Positions 1 to 6,617 of a DNA stretch of 22,692 nucleotides are shown here, piece by piece; positions within the stretch are counted from its first letter, which is position 1, and every line of letters begins with the position of its first letter. A program made the position numbers and the translations under genes. The notes below the pieces were generated by a model. The model ran no database searches. It had not been told where the DNA came from and was given only the letters and a program-made list of their open reading frames with translations. Origin of the DNA: DASWIG01 sp965371445 (lineage in GTDB: Bacteria; Acidobacteriota; Thermoanaerobaculia; Multivoradales; J023); NCBI GenBank assembly GCA_965371445.1, contig CBDUYN010000169.1, positions 1-22,692 on the forward strand, written 5' to 3'.

Positions 1-57
1 TCGACCGCTGGCTCACCTACTCCGCATAATCCGGGACTCGGCATAATTGCTGGGAGC

Positions 58-113
58 GCCGGCGTCTCGCCGGCCAGGCCGCGTAGCGGCCTCGTCGTCC
101 CGCAGGGACGACG
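58..113. repeat. Three consecutive triloop hairpins
   Basis: Three perfect inverted repeats lie almost end to end, each with a 3-nt loop: GCCGGCG/CGCCGGC at 58-74, GGCCGC/GCGGCC at 77-91 and CGTCGTCCC/GGGACGACG at 93-113. No T-run follows, so they do not look like simple intrinsic terminators. The uniform loop size suggests one composite repeat element rather than chance. A similar 9-bp triloop hairpin recurs at 21918-21938. Confidence 0.6.
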
Positions 114-190
114 GGAGCAGCGCAGCGGCGGCAGGAACGTCCCGGGGGGGAAGACCCGACCGGCAGACCCAGGAAAGTGCGATCCGGGAA

Positions 191-227
191 AGTGCCAGGC
201 ACCTCGGAGGATGCACCTCGGAGGATG
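191..227. repeat. REP-like palindrome plus 14-bp tandem duplication
   Basis: GTGCCAGGCAC (192-202) is a perfect palindrome around a central A. It runs directly into a 14-bp sequence, CACCTCGGAGGATG, present twice without spacer (200-213 and 214-227). The second copy supplies the GGAGG ribosome-binding site of the following gene. The same arrangement occurs at 980-1012. Confidence 0.6.
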
Positions 228-229
228 GT

Positions 230-868
230 GTGACCCTGTACTACGGATTCATCGTCGATCTCCTCAGGTGCTACGAGAACAACGCCACGACCTTCGCCAA
301 GGACCTCTTTGAGATGGCTCCAAAACTTCCTTCCGACGACCCGACGCAGTTGGTGGGGATGGACACCTACAACCACATGTGCCAATGGATCGAGGACAAC
401 CTGGGCGCCGCCAACCTGCGCAGGGCCGGCGCTGCCATCGGCGCTCGGGCCTACGAGCAGATGTTGGCTACGGGCGCCCTCGGCTCCGATCCGCAGCCGC
501 AGGACCTCATGAAGGGCCTCGTAAGTGCCGCAGCCACGATGATCCAGGACCGCAGGGGACGCGGTTGGAGGATCGTCCGGAGCACCAGCAGCAGTATCAC
601 GATGCGCCGTACACAGACCTTCAATTGTCTTCTCCAGGAGGGGCTATTGTCTTCCCTCGTCGCCAAGAGCGGCGTCAACGCGGCCGATGCCCAGCACGTC
701 GCTTGCGTTCGCGACGGGGCTGAGTTCTGCGACTATTCGGTCACCTGGCTCGCTGGCCATTCTTCCGAGCGCAACGATCAGCCTGAGGTGTCCATTCGAG
801 CCACAAACCCTGCTCTACGGCGGGGATCGGTCGCGACCCGCACGGCCAGCGTCCGGGGCTACTGGTAG
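230..868 (+). CDS. Small V4R / heme-NO-binding-like sensory protein
   Basis: A soluble protein of 212 residues when started at the GTG at 230, which has GGAGG at 220-224 five bases upstream. The open frame extends further upstream, but that part translates the hairpin/REP region and is not credible. The C-terminal half resembles 4-vinyl-reductase (V4R) and related ligand-binding domains: a basic segment near residues 107-117, a hydrophobic stretch near 133-145, and a Cys-(x)7-Cys ending C159..FCDYSVTW at 166-173, the usual V4R ending. Such domains bind small hydrophobic ligands or heme and act as sensors; here there is no attached output domain. Residues after about 175 look non-conserved and overlap an antisense permease relic, so the natural C-terminus may be altered. 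Family assignment is tentative. Confidence 0.5.
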   Translation: MTLYYGFIVDLLRCYENNATTFAKDLFEMAPKLPSDDPTQLVGMDTYNHMCQWIEDNLGAANLRRAGAAIGARAYEQMLATGALGSDPQPQDLMKGLVSAAATMIQDRRGRGWRIVRSTSSSITMRRTQTFNCLLQEGLLSSLVAKSGVNAADAQHVACVRDGAEFCDYSVTWLAGHSSERNDQPEVSIRATNPALRRGSVATRTASVRGYW

Positions 869-945
869 CGCAGCGCCACGACCGGATCGACCTGGGTCGC
901 CCGGCGGGCCGGCACCAGGTTGGCGACGAGCGCCACCAGGCCACA
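859..945 (-). pseudogene. C-terminal relic of MacB/FtsX-type ABC permease
   Basis: Read on the minus strand, about 27 codons ending in TAG at 859-861 spell a recognisable permease tail: ALVANLVPARRATQVDP followed by VVALRYQ. This is the typical end of MacB/FtsX-like ABC transporter permeases, where the PARRA..VDPVVALRY motif follows the last transmembrane helix. Nothing upstream (945-1062) continues the protein; the frame there is REP-like DNA. It is a dead fragment, and it overlaps the 3' end of the plus-strand V4R-like gene by 10 bases. Confidence 0.7.
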
Positions 946-979
946 CCGGCGACGTGGCTGGGTCGCTCGCCAACCTGAA

Positions 980-1012
980 ATTGCCTGGCACCTATCGGGC
1001 GACCTATCGGGC
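980..1012. repeat. REP-like motif plus 11-bp direct duplication
   Basis: ATTGCCTGGCACCT (980-993) is a variant of the motif at 191-204. It again runs into a short duplication: ACCTATCGGGC at 990-1000 and 1002-1012. The interval 870-1062 otherwise holds only the permease relic; no gene is seen in it. Confidence 0.5.
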
Positions 1013-1062
1013 CCTCCCCGTCCTGATCGAGTTGACAGAGTCACCCGTGGGTTGCTCTCATG

Positions 1063-2091
1063 TCATCTCGACTTGGCGACGCGAAATCCGAGGTTGTTGC
1101 ACCGGTCCTCTGCTACCCAACCGAACCGCGGGGACACTCGTGCGAGGCTTGCATCACCCACCCAGGGACCTCCCCGGGCAGCGCGGCGCTGTCCGATGTC
1201 GCCGTTGACCTGATAGGGATTTGTGGTTGATCCTGAGGGGTACCGGTCAACGAAGTCGCTGCACCATTCCCATACATTGCCGCTCATGTCGTAGAGCCCG
1301 AGGCCGTTTGGGTTGAAGCTGCCCACAGGTGTGGTCTTCCCTCGACATTCCCCCTTCTCGGCAAAGGAGTACTCGCTGCTACTGGCGTCGAAGTTCATCT
1401 CGCTGGGGCGCGCGAGGTCTTGGCCGTTGCCGAATCGAATCTTCTGCCCGCGTTCGCGGGCCGCGAATTCCCATTCGGCTTCCGTCGGCAAGCGATAGCC
1501 TCTCACCTTCGTGACATCGGTCGTGGGCCGGCCCTCGTCGTCCAAGAGCTCGCCCGACGCCAGGTCATAGGCAACAGGTAGTCCCTCCTTCCTGCTCAGC
1601 CAATTGCAGTAGCTCACAGCATCCCACCATGACACGCCGGCCACCGGATCCTTGGGGCTCTGACCATACTGAGGGTTCTTCCAGTTGGCATCAGCGACCC
1701 ACTCGCCCTCCGAGGGGGTGGTCAACACCCAAGCACCGCGGGTCGTCAGGCGCTCGAGGTACTCCGCGTCACCTGGAACCGCGGAATGCTGCATCGCCTG
1801 TCGCGACCTCGGGGTGGGATCCTCCGCCAACGTTACGTAGTCCGTCGCCGCCGCGAAGGCGGCGAATTGCTCGACTGTGACTTCGTGTTTGGCCAGATGG
1901 AAGCTGGAAACGGCCACGGTGTGCACTGGGGAAGCCAGCGGTACGTCCTCATCGAGGATGTCTCCCATTTCGAACGTTCCGCCCTCGATGTACACCATGT
2001 CCATCCGTCGAGGCTGGATTTCCGCATCGTCGTCGTCCTGCTGCCCTGTGCCAAGAGCGACAAGGGCGAGAATGAGTATTGCGTGTCCCAT
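1063..2091 (-). CDS. Formylglycine-generating-enzyme-like (SUMF1 domain) exported protein
   Basis: 342 residues. ATG at 2091 is preceded by GGAGAAAG at good spacing. The first ~17 residues are hydrophobic but lack a positive n-region, so it is a weak signal peptide or lipid-free anchor. The SUMF1/FGE-sulfatase fold follows: MVYIEGGTFEMGD (about 31-43), EVTVEQF, RLPTEAEWEFAAR (about 200), GLYDMSGNVWEWC (265-277) and GFRVAKSR at the end. Aerobic FGEs use a Cys pair in the C-terminal S-C-x(4)-C region; here the equivalent segment reads ARVSPRFGW, so sulfatase activation is not expected. Many family members have non-FGE roles (EgtB-like oxidases, binding domains). No sulfatase partner lies beside it. 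A TGCGACAAT extended -10 candidate lies at 2152-2160. Confidence 0.85.
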   Translation of the reverse strand: MGHAILILALVALGTGQQDDDDAEIQPRRMDMVYIEGGTFEMGDILDEDVPLASPVHTVAVSSFHLAKHEVTVEQFAAFAAATDYVTLAEDPTPRSRQAMQHSAVPGDAEYLERLTTRGAWVLTTPSEGEWVADANWKNPQYGQSPKDPVAGVSWWDAVSYCNWLSRKEGLPVAYDLASGELLDDEGRPTTDVTKVRGYRLPTEAEWEFAARERGQKIRFGNGQDLARPSEMNFDASSSEYSFAEKGECRGKTTPVGSFNPNGLGLYDMSGNVWEWCSDFVDRYPSGSTTNPYQVNGDIGQRRAARGGPWVGDASLARVSPRFGWVAEDRCNNLGFRVAKSR

Positions 2092-2423
2092 TCACTTTCT
2101 CCGCGAGACCAGCACGAGCCCGGATCTGGTTCCAGAGCCGCCTTCCCGTCCATTGTCGCACAGACTCGACGTCCCTTCAAACGCCGGCGGACCTGCGTCG
2201 GGACGGCCAGGGCGGCGTAGCTTCGCGCCGTGAGCCACCGGCTTGAACGGGCACCTGCCCGTGCGCGGAATCCGTGACCTCAACGAGCCCGATCTCGTCA
2301 CGCCAGGGCGAAGATCCACCAGAACTTTGAATGTCGTGAAGACATGTTCTCAACCCCACTCTGTATCCGCGTTTGGGTATTTGCGGGCGAACGCATGCGC
2401 AGGTCAACTCGGCCATGAATGGG
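2092..2423. other. Intergenic stretch without recognisable gene
   Basis: This stretch follows the FGE-like gene start. It contains a possible promoter for that gene (minus-strand GACAAT at 2157-2152). Open frames are short, overlap each other and show no family resemblance. One small inverted repeat, CGGGCA/TGCCCG, lies near 2248-2261. I see nothing else in it. Confidence 0.5.
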
Positions 2424-2442
2424 GTCTGCAAACGTTGCAGAC
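2424..2442. repeat. Perfect 8-bp inverted repeat, operator-like
   Basis: GTCTGCAA/TTGCAGAC with a 3-nt ACG centre. The core CTGCAAACGTTGCAG resembles LacI-family operators, but no regulator gene is nearby. It may simply be the first of the hairpins in this region; GTGCC/GGCAC at 2451-2465 is the next. Confidence 0.45.
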
Positions 2443-2478
2443 GGCCAAACGTGCCAAAACGGCACTTGTGGACGTCTC

Positions 2479-2687
2479 CTGGGATTTCCAGGAGAGGTTC
2501 CCGGGCGCGGGAGGTCCTCTGGGATTCCCAGGAGAGGTTCCCGGGCGCCGGGGAGGTCCTCTGGGATTTCCAGGAGAGGTTCCCGGGCGCCGGGGAGGTC
2601 CTCTGGGATTCCCAGAAGGGTTCCCCGGGCGCCGGGGAGGTCCTCTGGGATTCCCAGGAGAGGTTCCCGGGCGCCGGGAACCTCTCC
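2479..2687. repeat. Five-copy 42-bp palindromic tandem array
   Basis: Units start at 2479 (40 bp), 2519, 2561, 2603 and 2645 (42 bp each). Every unit carries two palindromes: CTGGGATTCCCAG (or the TTT variant) and CCCGGGCGCCGGG, joined by GAGAGGTT and GAGGTCCT. There are no variable spacers, so it is not CRISPR. The last unit ends in an extended inverted repeat, GGAGAGGTTCCCGG (2657-2670), loop GCG, CCGGGAACCTCTCC (2674-2687). Because 42 is divisible by 3, all frames through it stay open and encode Gly/Pro/Arg-rich repeats; I regard those frames as artefacts. Confidence 0.9.
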
Positions 2688-2698
2688 CTACGCCGTCA

Positions 2699-2772
2699 GG
2701 TGACGTTCGCGGCGCCCGGGGACGTCACCAAAATCTCCCAGGAGAGGGACCCAGCGCCCGGGAACCTCTCCT
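2699..2772. repeat. Two further large hairpins after the 42-bp array
   Basis: GGTGACGT (2699-2706) pairs with ACGTCACC (2722-2729). AGGAGAGG (2740-2747) pairs with CCTCTCCT (2765-2772). The right arm of the second, about 2754-2772, is a near-exact inverted copy of the middle of the 42-bp unit, so the array is closed by an opposite-orientation partial copy. No T-run follows either hairpin. Confidence 0.65.
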
Positions 2773-2829
2773 GAAACGGACATGACCGTGGCGCATCCGG
2801 GGTCCGGCCGTCCCCGACCCCGACGGCGC

Positions 2830-3612
2830 CTACGAAGAGGACGACGCAGCCGCCCGACGCCGGACGAGCCACCACTCACCCGCCGCCGCCACCGCGATCC
2901 CGAGAAGCGCCAGCAGGTACACGCTAGCCCGCGTCGGCGGCTTGAGGTAGACGAAGTGCCACGTCGACATCGACATCAGCATGCCGTGCTCGCCGTTCGA
3001 GCCCTCCCAGGCCTGAAGCGCCACCGGAATCAGGCGTCCGAGCTCGAACTGCGCCTCCTTGCCGGACGCCTCGGTCGTCAGGCTGCGCTTCATGACGACG
3101 TGCCACTGGCCCTCTTTCCAGACGCCCCGGCCCGCCACCGTCTGTTGCTCCGCCGCTCGTTCCTGGAGCGGACGCTCGAAGCCCCGCGCCTCCACAACGT
3201 GTACCGGGCTTGACTCGTCGCGGTCGCCCTCCCAAGTCCACAGCTCGACGGCCTGCGACGAGCCGCCGCGGAAGAAGTGCGGCTTCTGCGGACCGTCGGG
3301 CGCCTTGACCGGGAGCTGCAAGGCGATCGCGTCGCGGAAGATGCCGGGCTTTCGCACCAGGGCCTCCGCGAACGGCTCGGCGTACGTCCCCGGCATGTCC
3401 TCGGGCGTGAACTCCTGCGAGGCGTCGTGGACGCGGTCCTCGAAGGGGTCGTCCCAGACGAGGTAGAAGGCGATCTCCTCGTTGTTGTAGAGGGCTTTGA
3501 GCGTCACCATCTCGACCGCGTGGTTCTGCCAGCGCGGCGCCACGAGGACCTGACCCGCCATGGGGATGTCGAGGGGCTCGGCCGCGTCCCACTCGGGGTC
3601 TCGGGGTCGAAC
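2830..3612 (-). pseudogene. Ethylbenzene-dehydrogenase-type heme-binding protein, 5'-truncated
   Basis: About 260 residues of the heme-binding (gamma-subunit-like) domain found with type II DMSO-reductase-family enzymes. The domain begins at DPEWDAAEPLDIPMAGQV (codon for D at 3598-3600) and runs through AFYLVWDDPFED, FRDAIALQLPV, WHVVMKRSL and GEHGMLMSMSTWHFVYLKPP. It ends with one transmembrane helix (YLLALLGIAVAAAG) and a basic/serine tail. Full-length proteins carry a signal peptide and often a cytochrome c part before this point; here the upstream frame is low-complexity Lys/Gly/Arg with no start codon. The only in-frame ATG is 3561, inside the domain, without a ribosome-binding site. An 8-bp tandem duplication at 3593-3608 sits where the sequence loses sense. 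Likely a membrane-anchored periplasmic electron-transfer subunit by origin, probably inactive now. Confidence 0.7.
3593..3608. repeat. 8-bp tandem duplication at a reading-frame break
   Basis: TCGGGGTC occurs twice without spacer (3593-3600, 3601-3608), next to a small hairpin GGGGT/ACCCC at 3604-3616. Removing one copy would change the frame and give GFDPEWD instead of RPRDPEWD at the start of the heme-binding domain. Confidence 0.6.
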
Positions 3613-3694
3613 CCCGCCGCCGCCCTTCTTCCTCTTGGACGGCGCGAGGCGTGGCGCGAAACGGCGCGGTCCGGCGCGAAAAGGGTGGCACCTC

Positions 3695-3799
3695 TTAGGG
3701 GTAGGGGCGGGGATCCGGGTGGCGGATGAGCTCGTGGAATCGGCCGAATCGCTCCAGGAGGCGGGGCATCGCCTCCTGGGTCGGCGGGAGGAAGTCGCG
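3695..3799 (-). pseudogene. C-terminal scrap of an unidentified protein
   Basis: On the minus strand 34 codons ending in TAA (3697-3695) read as a protein-like tail: LPPTQEAMPRLLERFGRF then HELIRHPDPRPYP. Composition (mixed charged and hydrophobic, an amphipathic helix, a proline-rich end) is unlike the shadow frames around it. Upstream it runs into the antisense of the baseplate gene at about 3799, exactly where that gene loses its own N-terminus. It lies just upstream of the heme-binding relic in the same direction and may have belonged to the same redox cluster. The family is not recognised. Confidence 0.4.
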
Positions 3800-3834
3800 T
3801 CGAGGTCGAGGGGCACCAGCTGCGGCTCTACTTC

Positions 3835-6126
3835 GTGGGACCGGTGCCCGCTCTCACCGCCGCCCACCTTCACGTCGTCGCGGCCTACGAGGGCGCCGCG
3901 CCCCTGAGGGTGGTCGACGTCCGGACGGAGGAGGAGAACGAGCCCTTGAGCGAGCCCCTGGTGGAGCTCGATCCGCTGCAGGTCGCGACGGCCACGGCTC
4001 CCAGCTACACCCTGACTCTCGTCGGCCTTCCCGACGTCGATCCTTTCTTCGAGTCGGCGAGCTTCTCCTTCGAGGTCGACGATCCCCGCCGCTACGACTG
4101 CGCCGCGACGCCTCCGGCGGTGGCGGCGGAGCCGCCGGTGCCGGCGATCGACTACCTGGTCCGGGACTACGCCAGCTTCCGCCGCCTGATGCTCGACCGG
4201 CTGAGCCTGCTGATGCCCGAGTGGCGGCAGGTGAGTCCGATCGACTGGCCGGTGGCGGTGGTCGAGGCCCTGGCCGCCGCCGCCGACCAGGTGAGCTACT
4301 TCCAGGACGCGGTGGCCACCGAGGCCTACCTGGGCACCGCCCGGCGGCGGACTTCGGTACGCCGCCACGCCCGGCTCCTCGACTACCGGATGCACGACGG
4401 CTGCACCGCCCGGGTCTGGGTGGCGTTCGAGGTGGCGGAGTCGGTGTCCCTCACGTGGCGCACCTGCCTCCTCACCCGGCTCGAAGGCTCGCCTCCGATC
4501 CGCATCGCCCCCGACTCCCTCTGGCTGCGGGACTCGGCCAGCGGTACCGAGGCTTTCGAGACCCTGCACCCCGTCAAGCTGACGACGGCGCGCAACCGGC
4601 TGAGCTTCTACGCCTGGGACGCCCGGGAGCTCTGGCTCGACGAAGGCGCCACGGCGGCGACGCTCGTGGCCCCCGCGGACGCGACGCTCCAGCCGGGTGA
4701 CGTCCTGATCTTCGAAGAGGTCTTGGGACCGTCGACCGGCCAGGAGGCCGACGCCGACCCGGAGCACCGCCATGCCGTGCGCCTCACTCGGGTACGGGAC
4801 GCCCCCGATCCGCTGAACGGCACCGAGCTCCTGGAGATCGAGTGGCATGCCAGCGACGCCCTGCTCTTCCCCCTGTGCGTCCGGGCCGGCGGCCAGGAAG
4901 TCGCGGTGGCGCGTGGCAACGTGGTGCTGGCGGCATACGGCCGCACCGTCAAGGACGAGGCCCCGGAGCCCGAGACGGTCCCTGACAGCGGGCGCTACCG
5001 GCCCCGGCTGCGGCGCCGCGGCCTTGCCCACTCAGTACCCTACGACGACAACCTGGCCCGCTCCCGGCCCGCTGCCGGGGCCCTGGTCCAGGACCCGCGC
5101 GCGGCGATGCCGGAGATCTACCTGCAGGAGACGAAGGCCGACGCCGACCTGCCCAACGCCGCCAGGGGCGAGACCTGGACACCACGCCGGGATCTCCTGG
5201 CTTCCGACCGTTTCGCCCGCGAGCTCGTGGTCGAGATGACCGGCGACGGTGCCGCCCGCCTGCGCTTCGGCGACGGCGCCCACGGCCGGCGGCCTTCGCC
5301 CGGCACGCGCTTCGCCGCCTACTACCGGCTTGGCAACGGCACAGCGGGTAACGTGGGACGCGACGCCGTCGCCCACCTGGTGACGGCGGACGAGTCCGTC
5401 GATGCGGTCACCAGCGTACGCAATCCGCTCGCCGCCCGTGGCGGGCTCGACCCCGAGCCGATCGAACGGGTCCGCCTCGACGCTCCGCAGGCCTTCCGGA
5501 CCCCGGCGCGCTGCGTCACCGCGGACGACTACGCGGCCGTCGCCCGGCGCCACCCGGAGGTGGCCCGCGCCGCCGCGGTGCGCCGCTGGGTGGGGAGCTG
5601 GCAGGTGATCCGTGTGGCCGTCGAGCGGCGCGGCGGACGGACGGTCGACGTCGCCTTCCGCGAGGAGCTACGGAATTTCCTCGAGCCCTTCCGACTGGCC
5701 GGCGCCGACCTCCAGGTGCGTGACCCGCGCTGGGTGCCGGTGGAGGTGCTCCTGACGGTCCACGTCCACCCGGACCACTTCCCGAGCACCGTACTCCAAG
5801 CGCTCCTCGAGGCTTTCAGCAACGTCGAGCTGCCCGGCGGACGCCGCGGTTTCTTCCACCGCTCCAAGCACGACTTCGGCGAGCCGGTCTATCTCAGCCG
5901 CGCGCTGCAGGCCGCCATGGCCGTGCCCGGTGTGGCCTGGGTGGAGACCACCCCCGGAAAAGGCCAGAAAGAGAGGATCCGCTTCCAGCGCGTCGGCCAG
6001 CCGCCGCGCGACGAGCTCGCGGAGGGACGCATCGACGTCGGTCCGCTCGACATCGCCCGCCTCGACAACGACCCCGACGCGCCCGAGAACGGCTCCGTCA
6101 CATTCCTCCTGGAGGGCGGCCGATGA
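3835..6126 (+). CDS. Putative baseplate assembly protein (eCIS/phage-tail-like), N-truncated
   Basis: 763 residues from the GTG at 3835, though family-like sequence (RVEVEGHQLRLYFVGPVP) continues upstream in frame to about 3796, with no start codon there. About 30-40 expected N-terminal residues are missing. Features of the putative baseplate assembly family of contractile injection systems: IDYLVRDYASFRRLMLDRLS, YFQDAVATEAYLGTARRR, RRHARLLDYRMHDG, then the Baseplate-J-like core LRFGDGAHGRR followed by YYRLGNGTAGNVG, and a C-terminal region ending VTFLLEGGR. In intact systems this protein forms the wedge of the baseplate that holds the tail tube. It overlaps the next gene by 4 bases (ATGA at 6123), so the two were translationally coupled. 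No sheath, tube, spike or ATPase genes of such a system are in the window. Confidence 0.85.
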   Translation: MGPVPALTAAHLHVVAAYEGAAPLRVVDVRTEEENEPLSEPLVELDPLQVATATAPSYTLTLVGLPDVDPFFESASFSFEVDDPRRYDCAATPPAVAAEPPVPAIDYLVRDYASFRRLMLDRLSLLMPEWRQVSPIDWPVAVVEALAAAADQVSYFQDAVATEAYLGTARRRTSVRRHARLLDYRMHDGCTARVWVAFEVAESVSLTWRTCLLTRLEGSPPIRIAPDSLWLRDSASGTEAFETLHPVKLTTARNRLSFYAWDARELWLDEGATAATLVAPADATLQPGDVLIFEEVLGPSTGQEADADPEHRHAVRLTRVRDAPDPLNGTELLEIEWHASDALLFPLCVRAGGQEVAVARGNVVLAAYGRTVKDEAPEPETVPDSGRYRPRLRRRGLAHSVPYDDNLARSRPAAGALVQDPRAAMPEIYLQETKADADLPNAARGETWTPRRDLLASDRFARELVVEMTGDGAARLRFGDGAHGRRPSPGTRFAAYYRLGNGTAGNVGRDAVAHLVTADESVDAVTSVRNPLAARGGLDPEPIERVRLDAPQAFRTPARCVTADDYAAVARRHPEVARAAAVRRWVGSWQVIRVAVERRGGRTVDVAFREELRNFLEPFRLAGADLQVRDPRWVPVEVLLTVHVHPDHFPSTVLQALLEAFSNVELPGGRRGFFHRSKHDFGEPVYLSRALQAAMAVPGVAWVETTPGKGQKERIRFQRVGQPPRDELAEGRIDVGPLDIARLDNDPDAPENGSVTFLLEGGR

Positions 6127-6617
6127 CTGACTCCACGAGGACGAACCGTCCCGGCCGCTCGGCTCTGCGCTACCGTCTCGGCACGCAACCCACCTTCCTG
6201 CGCCGTATGCTCGAGGGGCTTTCCCGCCAGGAGATCCCGGCCGTCGAGCATCGCGGGGAGCGTCCGCTGGCGAAGCTCGCCACCCGCGAGCCCTCGGATC
6301 CGGCCGTCGCGCTGCTCGACGCCTGGGCCACCGCCGCCGACGTCCTCACCTTCTACCAGGAGCGCATCGCCGACGAGGGCTTTCTGCGCACGTCCGACGA
6401 GCGCCGCTCGGTCCTGGAGCTGGCCCGGGCCGTGGGCTACGAGCTCATGCCCGGCGTCGCCGCCCGCGCCTGGCTGGCTTTCGACGTCGAAGAGACGTCG
6501 GGCGTCGCCACCGTGCCCGCGGGGACCCAGGTGCTGAGCATCCCGGGGCAGGACCAGCGGCCCCAGACCTTCGAGACCTCCAGGGAACTCGTGCCCACGC
6601 GGGCTGGAACCGCTTGA
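6123..6617 (+). CDS. Second baseplate protein, N-terminal part before a frameshift
   Basis: 164 residues from ATG 6123, with GGAGG at 6113-6117. It carries the usual family N-terminus: LRYRLGTQPTFLRRMLEGL, ATREPSDPAVALLDAWA, ADVLTFYQERIADEGFLRT, LARAVGYELMPGVAARAWLAF and PAGTQVLSIPG. The frame ends in TGA at 6615-6617 after VPTRAGTA. Shifting by one base at 6605 gives WNRLKPTPPD and continues in the next entry, so one base appears to be missing near 6603-6605. No slippery heptamer is visible; a sequencing error or a real mutation is more likely than programmed frameshifting. Confidence 0.8.
   Translation: MTDSTRTNRPGRSALRYRLGTQPTFLRRMLEGLSRQEIPAVEHRGERPLAKLATREPSDPAVALLDAWATAADVLTFYQERIADEGFLRTSDERRSVLELARAVGYELMPGVAARAWLAFDVEETSGVATVPAGTQVLSIPGQDQRPQTFETSRELVPTRAGTA

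Noticed and set aside
2479..2687. Possible CRISPR array
   Set aside because: Units are contiguous and have no variable spacers; no cas genes are present.
2243..2785. 180-residue plus-strand frame rich in PGEVPGRRGG repeats, with two parallel frames
   Set aside because: It is only the translation of the 42-bp array; because the period is a multiple of 3, several frames stay open. No ribosome-binding site and no family resemblance.
2830..5031. One 733-residue minus-strand protein
   Set aside because: Only the last ~260 residues are the heme-binding domain; the rest is antisense of the baseplate gene, which has clear homology on the plus strand.
6597..6617. Programmed -1 ribosomal frameshifting in the baseplate gene
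   Set aside because: No X-XXY-YYZ slippery sequence or clear stimulatory structure; a lost base explains it better.
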